Assembly (NCBI GenBank): GCA_019747895.1
Contig: JAIEQF010000015.1
Span: forward strand, 1 to 51,543
From: Chthoniobacterales bacterium
Lineage (GTDB): Bacteria; Verrucomicrobiota; Verrucomicrobiia; Chthoniobacterales; UBA6821
Direction: 5' to 3'
DNA length: 51,543 nucleotides
The notes under the pieces are model-generated. The model was not told where the DNA came from. It saw only the letters and a program-made list of their open reading frames with translations, and ran no database searches. Position numbers and translations under genes: made by a program. Each line of letters starts with the position of its first letter. Position 1 is the first letter of the stretch. Below, piece after piece: positions 1 to 6,879 of this stretch.

Positions 1-59
1 TGCTTATGCCCATCTTTTTTCAACCCTCAAACCCTCTTAAAATCTAGCTCCAAACTCGC

Positions 60-569
60 TTGGACAGAGTCTATTTACCAGGAGCTCTTGCTGCACTCCA
101 AGAGGCCTGCAAGGACGATTCTGAAGCCGATGCCTTGATCACGAGTTCTGTTATCTCCATCGCTAACAAACTCGTTACAGCTCCTACCATTCTTCCCACA
201 ACTAGTTTTTTGAAAACTTGGGAGCATTCCTGGCCTTCTCATTCCATTTTTTTCCGCAGCTCTCTTTTTCAGAATGGTTTCGCGCTCGAGCCTCGATACG
301 AGCATCAGATGATCAACGATGCGCTACTTCGCCTTTTAGAAGCTGGAAAAAAAATAAAACCTCTTCCAATCGTCACAACCTTCACGACTCTTAAAGAAGA
401 AAAAAAATCGTCACTCCTACCAAAACCAACGGGCATGATTGCATTGTTGAAACCATGGTGGCAGTCACGCCATCAAGCTACGATACGGCAAGCGCAGAAG
501 ACGATAACAGCTCCTAAGACTGTTTTGATTTACCGAGACTCACTGACTCAGCGTACAAGCGTTGGCTAA
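60..569 (+). CDS. doubtful hypothetical protein, possible gene remnant
   Basis: An open frame of 169 codons begins with TTG, because an in-frame TAG lies five codons upstream and no ATG is well placed. I recognise no family. The product has no signal peptide or clear membrane segment; its second half is rich in Lys, Thr and Pro. It runs toward the next gene and overlaps that gene's 3' end by about 30 bases. The lack of a good start and of any recognisable domain makes it either a decayed or lineage-specific gene or a chance frame. An opposite-strand frame inside it looks no better. Confidence 0.3.
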   Translation: MDRVYLPGALAALQEACKDDSEADALITSSVISIANKLVTAPTILPTTSFLKTWEHSWPSHSIFFRSSLFQNGFALEPRYEHQMINDALLRLLEAGKKIKPLPIVTTFTTLKEEKKSSLLPKPTGMIALLKPWWQSRHQATIRQAQKTITAPKTVLIYRDSLTQRTSVG

Positions 570-1157
570 TCTCTCCGCAACATTCCCAACAATTGGCAAT
601 CCATGCGCTGTCACAAGAATCGAAGGGGCAACCTCTTTGAGTTTACTCAGTGACTTCATCGCAAGCCGATGATCGGTGCAATATTTTTTGGGAAGCACCA
701 GCAGCCCTTCTTCTCCAGCGTTGATGAGAGCATCTCCCAAAATCAAAATTCCCCTTTCTTCATCGCAGAAGGCGGTTTCGCCAGGGCCAAAGCCAGGCAG
801 CGCAATCGAATGCAATCCCATCACGTTATCACCTGATTCATAAAAATGAGATGCGATAATTTCTTCTCCTGCTCCAACTGGCGCATAAATTGGCAAAGAA
901 AATTGTTCTGCTAATTCCACACTCCAACGCTGATGATTGCCACTGGTTAAAGTAATAGCTATCGGCGGCATCGATGCTTCTGCAAGCAAGGATTTCAGAG
1001 CCTCTGGAGCCAATGGCAAGGGATCAACAAAAACGAGTCCCGCTGAAGTAACGATAGCTGAACAAGAACAATCATACTTTACGGCAGCATCATAACCTCC
1101 CCAAAAAAAAAGCTGAGGAGCATTGCAAATTGTTGAATATTCTTTGATCGGTTTCAT
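540..1157 (-). CDS. MBL-fold hydrolase-like protein
   Basis: A 205-residue protein with the outline of a metallo-beta-lactamase fold. The N-terminal strands end in VFVDPLPL, followed by a motif-2 region (TSGNHQRW), a central GFGPGETAF segment, GILILGDALIN carrying the bridging Asp, and ILVTAHGLP with the last His. The usual HxHxDH metal motif is reduced to one obvious His, so metal binding or catalysis may be altered; substrate unknown. Its ATG overlaps the TGA of the upstream DUF4143 ATPase (ATGA), so the two genes are probably translationally coupled. Fold assignment is reasonably safe; enzymatic activity is not. Confidence 0.75.
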   Translation of the reverse strand: MKPIKEYSTICNAPQLFFWGGYDAAVKYDCSCSAIVTSAGLVFVDPLPLAPEALKSLLAEASMPPIAITLTSGNHQRWSVELAEQFSLPIYAPVGAGEEIIASHFYESGDNVMGLHSIALPGFGPGETAFCDEERGILILGDALINAGEEGLLVLPKKYCTDHRLAMKSLSKLKEVAPSILVTAHGLPIVGNVAERLANACTLSQ

Positions 1158-2344
1158 TTTATTTTATCAAGAAAGCCCTTCGTAATATTCATCGCCGGCA
1201 CCGCTGTGATTTTTTCACTCAAAGGCCACGGCTTTTCGTCGCCATGACAAATGACATAGAGATGATGAAGCTTCAGCGTCTCTAATGCAGACCGCATGGA
1301 AGGAGTCACTGCGGGTGAGTTAGTGAGCTTGATTTCAAAACCTAATCGTTTTTTATTTTTTACAATCAGCAAGTCCAACTTAGCACCACCGTGCACTCCC
1401 CAAAAAAACATTTCTTTTCGATTAACATTCAACTCGCGAGCGATCTGTCCAATCATGAAGCCCTCCCACGAAGCACCACACTTCGGATGAGAAAGTAATT
1501 CCTCCTGCGGACCAATCGCCAAAAGCGAATGCAGAAGGCCTGTATCGTTAAGATAAACCTTCGGCGCTTTGACTTCTCTTTTTTTGACATTCGCACTCCA
1601 CGGCTGCAAACGAAAAGCCATAAAGGTCCCTTCCAAAATATCCAAATAGCGCGTGACTGTTTTATTCGTCACGCCCAAAGAACGTGCTAACTCATTTCCA
1701 TTCCAAGTTTGCCCATGATAGTAAGCCACCATCGTCCAAAAGCGCCGCAACGTCACCGCAGAGAGTGTGATTCCCAACTGTGGCACATCGCGCTCAAGAT
1801 AAGTCCTGATGAAGGCATTCCTCCACTCTTCGCTGAGTGATAAACTTTTTGCTAAAAAAGATCCTGGAAAACCGCCGCGCAACCAACGTTGATCGAGTAA
1901 TGCCCTTTTTGTTGGCTTGTGCACTTGCTTCAACTCAGCCAAGGAAAATCCTTGCATCTCCAAAAAAGAAATTCTTCCCGCTAAGCTTTCAGAGGCATTT
2001 TTTAAAAGCTCTGGCGCTGCGCTTCCAAGAATTAAGAATCGAGCTGGCATCGGCCTGCGATCTACTAAAACTCTCAATAAAGGAAAAATCTCGGGCTTGA
2101 GTTGGACCTCATCTAGAATCACCAATCCTGTTAGCGGCTTGAGCGTAAAACTCAAATTGGCTAGACGCGCCATATCATCGGGATCTTCTAAATCAAAATG
2201 AGTCACTGGACCCTTCTTCCAACGACTTCCGCACTCTTTTGCTAATGTCGTTTTCCCAACCTGACGTGGCCCCAAAAGAGCAATGATAGGAAAATGTGAA
2301 AATCGTTTTTCTATCTCTTTGATAAGAAAAGATCGTGAAATCAT
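1154..2344 (-). CDS. AAA_14/DUF4143 family ATP-binding protein
   Basis: A 396-residue protein of the bacterial AAA_14-DUF4143 ATPase family. The Walker A motif GPRQVGKT lies at about residues 25-32, followed by the Walker B segment LVILDEVQ and an ILGSAAPEL sensor-like stretch. The second half contains a winged-helix-like part (LARSLGVTNKTVTRYL) and a restriction-endonuclease-like end (KLDLLIVKNKKRLGFEIK). Family members are often isolated, accessory and of unknown role. The gene leads a two-gene unit with the MBL-fold protein (4-base overlap). A perfect 16-bp inverted repeat lies 12 bases before its ATG and may regulate it. Confidence 0.9.
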   Translation of the reverse strand: MISRSFLIKEIEKRFSHFPIIALLGPRQVGKTTLAKECGSRWKKGPVTHFDLEDPDDMARLANLSFTLKPLTGLVILDEVQLKPEIFPLLRVLVDRRPMPARFLILGSAAPELLKNASESLAGRISFLEMQGFSLAELKQVHKPTKRALLDQRWLRGGFPGSFLAKSLSLSEEWRNAFIRTYLERDVPQLGITLSAVTLRRFWTMVAYYHGQTWNGNELARSLGVTNKTVTRYLDILEGTFMAFRLQPWSANVKKREVKAPKVYLNDTGLLHSLLAIGPQEELLSHPKCGASWEGFMIGQIARELNVNRKEMFFWGVHGGAKLDLLIVKNKKRLGFEIKLTNSPAVTPSMRSALETLKLHHLYVICHGDEKPWPLSEKITAVPAMNITKGFLDKIK

Positions 2345-2355
2345 AGAGTCAATTT

Positions 2356-2394
2356 ACTATGAAATTTAGGAATATCACTCCTAAATTTCATAGT
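2356..2394. promoter_or_regulatory. perfect 16-bp inverted repeat before the DUF4143 ATPase gene
   Basis: The left arm ACTATGAAATTTAGGA (2356-2371) is exactly complementary to 2379-2394, with a 7-base spacer. It lies 12 bases upstream of the minus-strand start codon at 2344 and no T-run follows it, so it fits an operator or 5'-UTR hairpin better than a terminator. Its function is inferred from position only. Confidence 0.55.
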
Positions 2395-2468
2395 TATCTT
2401 GTAGGCGTTCAGATGAATGGACCATGTAAGGAGAAAATAAAATTTGTTAGCGAATTGAGTTTATAGGG

Positions 2469-2604
2469 TTATAGGTTTATGGGTTTATTGAATTGCACTC
2501 GCTCGCTCCTTTGAGGCTTTGACAGTCAATCCTGTGGCTGCCACGCCGTACGTATAAGAAGTTTAGATTTCAGCTCCGGTGTTTTGAAACCCATAAACCT
2601 ATAA
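2469..2604. repeat. 18-bp inverted repeat pair enclosing about 100 bp
   Basis: TTATAGGTTTATGGGTTT at 2469-2486 is perfectly complementary to 2587-2604. The arms are made of short repeated TTATAGG/TTTATGGG words. The 100 enclosed bases show no ORF or RNA I recognise. Together with the palindrome at 2356 this accounts for the 328-base gap between the ATPase gene and polX. Confidence 0.7.
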
Positions 2605-2672
2605 ACGAGTAAACATTCTTCAATACAAGATTCGATTTTCCTTTTCATTTACCGACTTGCTGAACGGTTACG

Positions 2673-4418
2673 TTATCTTTTTCGCTTAGCTTCGAGCAAA
2701 GGAATTACTTTTTCTAATGAGCGTGTGTTCACAACATCATCCTTGGTCAACCATCCCTTGCGAGCGATAAGGCAGCCGTACTTGAGGTTCTGCAGACCTT
2801 GCGTAGAATGAGCATCAGGATTGATCACACACTTGACTCCTTTTTCTTTGGCTAGTGACCACCAGCGCCAATCCATATCGAGCCGGTAAGGACTGGCATT
2901 GAGCTCGATCATCGTGCCCGTCGCAGCAGCAACCTCAATCACAGCAGGAATATTGACGGGATAAGGATCTCGCGAAAAAAAACGTCGTCCCGTCAGATGC
3001 CCTAACATCGTGACGTAAGGATTTTGAATAGCACGAATGAGGCGATCCGTCATTGCTGTTTCACTCAGGCCAAATGAAGAGTGCACCGAAGCGACGACAT
3101 AATCGAGTGATGCAAGAACTTCGTCTGAAAAATCGAGCGCTCCATCTTTTAAGATGTCACATTCCGTGCCAGCGAAGATGCGGAAAGGAGCCAACTCATT
3201 GTTGAGTTTTTTAATTTCCTCTTGCTGCTGCAACAAACGCGCTTCGTTGAGTCCATTCGCTTGATAAGAACTTTTGCTATGATCTGCAATTCCTAAATAG
3301 TCGAGCCCGAGCTCTTGAGCCGCCAGTGCCATTTCTCTCAGCGTGCTTTTCCCATCACTTGCTGTGGTATGACAATGAAAAGTTCCGCGCAACTCGGTCC
3401 ATTCTAAAAGGTTTGGCAACATTCCTGCTGCTGCCGCAACAATCTCCCCACGATCTTCACGTAATTCTGGCGGGATGTATGACAGCCCCAACGAAGCGTA
3501 GAGCTCGCTCTCATCATGAATCAACGGCGGCTCTGCTGCTCCTTGTTCCACGGTGTATCGATACTCATTGAGCGACCATCCTCGTTCGAGCGCACGATTT
3601 CGCAAACGGATATTATGCTCTTTGCTTCCTGTAAAATAAATCAGGGCAAACGGAAACTCCTCTGGTTTGACAACGCGCAAATCACATTGCACTCCCCCTT
3701 CTAGCTGCACGCTCGATTTTGTCGGGCCATGCGCTATGACTTCTTGAACCAAGGGATGCTGCACAAAAAATTGCGACACAGCTTCTGGCTTTTTCGAAGA
3801 GACCAGCAAATCCAAATCTCCTAGTGCTTCCTTGCATCGCCGAAAACTCCCAGCAACCTGACATTGACCCACATCAGGATGGGCTCGTAGATCCGCCAAC
3901 AGCTGCTCTGCAAGTGGAGCGATCTGATCGATGCGAAAAAGACCTGCATGCTCTTGATAAAACGTGATGGCCTTAAGAATATTGGCAGCCGATTTTTCAC
4001 CAAAGCCAGCAAGCTCAGCCACCTTGCCTGCTTTGCAAGCAGCCTCGAGATCAGCAATCGAAGTGACTTTCAGAACATCATAAAGTATTTTTATTTTTTT
4101 AGCACCAAGCCCCTGTAATTCAAAAAGCTCAAAAAGAGTCACTGGAAAAGAGGCGACGAGTTCTTCGTAGTACGGAAGATGCCCTGTCGTCACGAGTTCC
4201 GTCACTTTTTCTTCGATGGCCTTCCCAATACCTTCGACATCCCCTAATCGTCCCTCCTCCACCAAGCGCTCTAACGGCTCTGAGAGAACCTCTAAAGCAC
4301 GAGCACCTCGTTGATACGCTCTGATTTTAAAAGGATTTTCTCCGCGCAATTCCAACAGCTGCGCCAAATGATCGAGCACCTCGACTATCTTTTCTGTTGT
4401 TGGTTTTTTAAATTTCAT
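2673..4418 (-). CDS. polX: DNA polymerase/3'-5' exonuclease PolX
   Basis: A 581-residue family X DNA polymerase, used in base-excision repair gap filling. The N-terminal 8-kDa-type region has helix-hairpin-helix segments (VEGIGKAIEEK near 61-71, GFGEKSA near 138-144). The nucleotidyltransferase site has GS at 190-191, DLD at 201-203 and a third Asp in CDLRV near 246. The C-terminal PHP domain starts at about 345 with HCHTTASDG and continues with GIADHSK near 377-382, the likely 3'-5' exonuclease metal ligands. Length and domain order are typical of bacterial PolX. The ATG at 4418 sits just before the first conserved helix. It stands alone on the minus strand. Confidence 0.97.
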   Translation of the reverse strand: MKFKKPTTEKIVEVLDHLAQLLELRGENPFKIRAYQRGARALEVLSEPLERLVEEGRLGDVEGIGKAIEEKVTELVTTGHLPYYEELVASFPVTLFELFELQGLGAKKIKILYDVLKVTSIADLEAACKAGKVAELAGFGEKSAANILKAITFYQEHAGLFRIDQIAPLAEQLLADLRAHPDVGQCQVAGSFRRCKEALGDLDLLVSSKKPEAVSQFFVQHPLVQEVIAHGPTKSSVQLEGGVQCDLRVVKPEEFPFALIYFTGSKEHNIRLRNRALERGWSLNEYRYTVEQGAAEPPLIHDESELYASLGLSYIPPELREDRGEIVAAAAGMLPNLLEWTELRGTFHCHTTASDGKSTLREMALAAQELGLDYLGIADHSKSSYQANGLNEARLLQQQEEIKKLNNELAPFRIFAGTECDILKDGALDFSDEVLASLDYVVASVHSSFGLSETAMTDRLIRAIQNPYVTMLGHLTGRRFFSRDPYPVNIPAVIEVAAATGTMIELNASPYRLDMDWRWWSLAKEKGVKCVINPDAHSTQGLQNLKYGCLIARKGWLTKDDVVNTRSLEKVIPLLEAKRKR

Positions 4419-4447
4419 AAGTCTTTAAATGCAAGAATCCGTTTTCA

Positions 4448-4566
4448 AATTCACTGATGAGGATCAAGAGCAAGGAGCAACAGCGCACAGCGACTGGGTG
4501 TATAATTAATACTCGATGGCGCGAGCACCGGCGCAACACAGCTCTTCGCCGCATCAGTAGAATCTC
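4448..4566 (-). repeat. approximately 118-bp dispersed intergenic repeat, copy A
   Basis: First of three copies (others at 18113-18229 and 23732-23850). The conserved core reads GCGCACAGCGACTG, then a GAGT...ACTC mini-hairpin, then ATGGCGCGAGCACCG. The ends are imperfectly inverted (AATTCACTGATG and CATCAGTAGAAT). It ends at the TGA stop of the TM2-like gene, so it would lie in that gene's 3' transcript. No coding potential was recognised. Confidence 0.85.
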
Positions 4567-4783
4567 AAAATCGATCCTTTGTCCACACAGCCGCATCGAT
4601 GCAGGCCCAAATGTGAATCAACCACCCCATCGTCCCAAAAGAAATTAACCAGATAATGCCAGCGGTGATAAAAAAAAGAAATGCGGCCAGCAAGCGCCCT
4701 TGTAACAATTGTCCCAATCCGGGAAAAAGAAAACTCGCGAGTGCTGCGATGACGTTTCCTGCAGATCCTTGTGATGTGTTCAT
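4565..4783 (-). CDS. small TM2-like membrane protein
   Basis: A 72-residue membrane protein. Residues 10-30 (VIAALASFLFPGLGQLLQGR) match the TM2-domain signature, in which a helix ends in PGxGQ and a turn follows. A second hydrophobic helix (AAFLFFITAGIIWLISFG) and an aromatic-rich tail ending in DAAVWTKDRF follow. TM2-like small proteins are widespread and mostly uncharacterised. The ATG start gives a normal-length protein. The stop codon overlaps the end of dispersed repeat copy A. Confidence 0.8.
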   Translation of the reverse strand: MNTSQGSAGNVIAALASFLFPGLGQLLQGRLLAAFLFFITAGIIWLISFGTMGWLIHIWACIDAAVWTKDRF

Positions 4784-4858
4784 AGAGTCCAGAAGTGAAT
4801 GATTTTTGAAAATGAAGTCATTATTTTACTTGATACCTGAAACAATTACAGAAAAAGA

Positions 4859-4974
4859 CTGTAGGCTATAGGCTGTAGGCTATAGGTCAAGTAAGGCCTT
4901 CGGCAAAATTCAAAAAAACTCATTTTTTTCTTTAAGTTATTTTACCTACAGCCTATAGCCTATAGCCTACAGCC
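4859..4974. repeat. inverted quasi-tandem repeat pair of GGCTATAG/GGCTGTAG words
   Basis: 4859-4887 contains repeated CTGTAGGCTATAGG units; 4944-4974 carries the reverse complement with two mismatches over about 29 bases. The pair flanks a 55-base AT-rich spacer between two divergent genes, so it is not a simple terminator of either. The rest of the 4784-5050 gap shows nothing else I can name. Confidence 0.7.
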
Positions 4975-5050
4975 TTGTAACGCAACAGCTCCGATCACCT
5001 GACAAAAAGATAATACCTTTAAAAATACTTTGCTTCCAAACATTCCAATC

Positions 5051-5659
5051 ATGCACCTCGACCTCACACCAGCCCACCTTCACCTAGCTCTCAACCATAT
5101 TCCCATCATCGGCCTCGCTTTTTCTTGCTTGCCGATTGTGATCGGGATCTTAGCTCAATCTCGCACCACTATCGCCGCTGGACTAATCGCCACGCTCCTT
5201 TGTGCTGGAGCTATGCCAACCATCATGCAAACAGGCAGTGAGGCTTCTCATAGTTTCAAAGAAGGAAAAACACTTCCTCCTTTCGATGAGGCTGGAAGGA
5301 TCGCACTTCACATGCATGCTGGCCGTGCTGATAAGACAACTCCAGTCATTTATGCGTGCGCCATCCTCGCTTTGTTCGCTCTTCTTGCTTTAGTCAAATT
5401 TCCAAAAGCTGCTCTCTGGCTCACTTCAGCGGTGCTCTTAGGAAATGCCATTTCGATTTCTCTTAGCATCTGGACTGCAGAAGCTGGCGGCCGCATTCGC
5501 CATCTTGAGTTCCGACCTTCCACTCCTTGGGATAATGTTGTGACTCCAACTCCAGCTCCAAGTCCAGCTGCTATGACTACACCAGCGCCGACGCCTGTAG
5601 CAACACCGCTACCAATCCCAACAGCTTCTCCCATGGCTTCTCCTACAGCAACGCCGTAA
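5051..5659 (+). CDS. DUF2231-like membrane protein with Pro/Thr-rich tail
   Basis: A predicted inner-membrane protein of about 202 residues with four hydrophobic segments. The opening HLALNHIPIIG and the later HMHAG resemble the His-bearing helices of DUF2231-type, possibly haem-binding, membrane proteins. The last 40 residues are a low-complexity Pro/Thr/Ala/Ser stretch, probably a flexible periplasmic or cell-wall-spanning tail. An in-frame TTG exists at 5030, but the ATG at 5051 places the conserved part closer to the N terminus; neither has a clear ribosome-binding site. Family assignment is tentative. Its 3' end overlaps the convergent Gln-rich gene by 17 bases. Confidence 0.7.
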   Translation: MHLDLTPAHLHLALNHIPIIGLAFSCLPIVIGILAQSRTTIAAGLIATLLCAGAMPTIMQTGSEASHSFKEGKTLPPFDEAGRIALHMHAGRADKTTPVIYACAILALFALLALVKFPKAALWLTSAVLLGNAISISLSIWTAEAGGRIRHLEFRPSTPWDNVVTPTPAPSPAAMTTPAPTPVATPLPIPTASPMASPTATP

Positions 5660-5972
5660 AACAGGCTACGGGTTGCAGTAACTTCAAGGCAGACTTCTCT
5701 CTTTTCCTCTGCTCGCGTTCCCATTTTTGGTGTTCTTTTTGCTGCCTTTTTTGAATAGCTTTCTGATCTTGTTGCTTCCAGTTTTGTTGTTGCTGGCGCA
5801 AACATTGTTGCTGTTGTCGCGGCGACTGCCATCCGGCGCTGTTCCAGGCAGACGGCTGCCATGGTTCGGCAACGAGATTGTTAACGCTAAAGAGAAAAAT
5901 AAGTAACAAGTAATGGGTAACGAGTAACGAGTTTTTTTTAGATACAAATAAAGCCAGCATTTCGAAATTCAT
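5643..5972 (-). CDS. secreted Gln-rich protein (short relative of the next gene)
   Basis: A 109-residue product with a hydrophobic N-terminal segment (LLVTHYLLLIFLFSV) and a likely cleavage after NNLVA. The mature part is dominated by Gln, Lys and Arg: WNSAGWQSPRQQQQ is followed by a charged Q/K/E-rich helix. The Trp-Asn-Ser plus poly-Gln style matches the repeat units of the larger neighbouring gene, so the two look like paralogues or one duplicated gene. Part of the signal peptide is encoded by a quasi-tandem AGTAACGAGTAA repeat of the kind otherwise seen between genes here. A competing frame (5684-5947) is less convincing. Function unknown. Confidence 0.55.
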   Translation of the reverse strand: MNFEMLALFVSKKNSLLVTHYLLLIFLFSVNNLVAEPWQPSAWNSAGWQSPRQQQQCLRQQQQNWKQQDQKAIQKRQQKEHQKWEREQRKREKSALKLLQPVACFTALL

Positions 5973-6046
5973 AATCTATCACGATGTCTTTTTTAAAAAA
6001 ACTTTCTTAGAGTACGTTGCCTCAGCACTCATTACTCCTTACTTGT
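5906..6046. repeat. inverted quasi-tandem repeat pair of AGTAAC/AGTAAT words
   Basis: 5906-5925 (ACAAGTAATGGGTAACGAGT) pairs with 6027-6046 with three mismatches. The left arm lies in the signal-peptide region of the short Gln-rich gene and the right arm covers the stop codon of the long one, enclosing the gap between them. Confidence 0.6.
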
Positions 6047-6727
6047 CTTCCATCTGCTCTGTTGCTGCTGTTGCAACGCCGCCTGATTCTGGTGCATCTG
6101 TTCTTGGTAACTACCACGACTTGTTGCATCCCAACTTCCTCGTTGGTGATGAGGCCGAGCTTGCTGGCCTTGTTGCTGTTGACCTTGTCCCTGCTGACCT
6201 GGATCTTGAGATGATTGACTCCATCGGCTTTGTTGTTGGTCCTGCAAAGCTTGATGATTTTGATGAATCTGTTGATTGTATTGTCCTCGACTCGATGCAT
6301 TCCAGCTTCCTCGTTGATGAACGTGCTGGGCTTGTTGTTGCTGAACTTGACCTTGCTGACCTTGTTGCCCTTGTCCCGACAGACCTTGAGTTTGCTGTGA
6401 TTCTCCCCATCGACTTTGTTGTCGTTGCTGTAACGCTTGTTGATTTTGGTGAATCTCTTGGTTGTATTGACCTCGACTCGAAGTATCCCAACTTCCTCGT
6501 TGATGCGCCTGTTGGCTTCCTTGATTTCCCGGTGCCTGTTGCGACCTATCTTGCTGAAGCTGTTGCAGACCCATTTCATTTTGCTGCATCTGCTGTTGAT
6601 ATTGACTGCGACCTTGGCTGTTCCAGCCTAAACCTTGGCGATGCTGTCGTCCTCCGCCCAATCCTTGCTGCTGGGCATGAAGAGAAACTTCTATCATGAT
6701 GAAAAAAATTAAGAAAATGGTTTTCAT
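6032..6727 (-). CDS. secreted Gln-rich protein with four tandem repeats
   Basis: A 231-residue protein from ATG 6727. The signal peptide MKTIFLIFFIMIEVSLHA is followed by QQQ, which fixes the start; the frame stays open upstream but that part is not signal-like. The mature chain consists of four units of about 45-50 residues. Each has a Trp-containing opening (GSWDTSSRGQY, GSWNASSRGQY, GSWDATSRGSY, and a diverged GWNSQGRSQY) and a Q-rich helix ending in SRW, joined by Gly/Gln linkers. I recognise no family. The composition suggests an exported adhesive, matrix or aggregation-prone protein, which is inference. A shorter relative lies 59 bases downstream. Confidence 0.75.
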   Translation of the reverse strand: MKTIFLIFFIMIEVSLHAQQQGLGGGRQHRQGLGWNSQGRSQYQQQMQQNEMGLQQLQQDRSQQAPGNQGSQQAHQRGSWDTSSRGQYNQEIHQNQQALQQRQQSRWGESQQTQGLSGQGQQGQQGQVQQQQAQHVHQRGSWNASSRGQYNQQIHQNHQALQDQQQSRWSQSSQDPGQQGQGQQQQGQQARPHHQRGSWDATSRGSYQEQMHQNQAALQQQQQSRWKTSKE

Positions 6728-6879
6728 AAAAATTTTATTTTCCCTACGAAGACTATTGAACTCAAACTTTATCCTCTCGAACGCGAGGATCCAGAAGATA
6801 GTTGTCAAATACTCAAACTTTGGTAGCACAGACCAGAGTGACAGAGTCCTCCAGTGCAGTAATAACATTTAGGAAGACG

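Noticed and set aside
4448-4566. CRISPR array or tandem repeat
   Set aside because: The repeat copies are dispersed singly over 19 kb with no spacer arrangement and no cas genes.
5350-5862. Minus-strand 170-codon ORF over the DUF2231-like gene
   Set aside because: Its Gly/Ala/Val-rich run is the complement of the Pro/Thr-coding tail of the plus-strand gene.
6043-6699. Long plus-strand ORF opposite the Gln-rich repeat gene
   Set aside because: It is the complement of CAG/CAA-rich repeats, giving an artificial Leu/Val/Asp-rich frame. The minus strand has a signal peptide and clear protein repeats.
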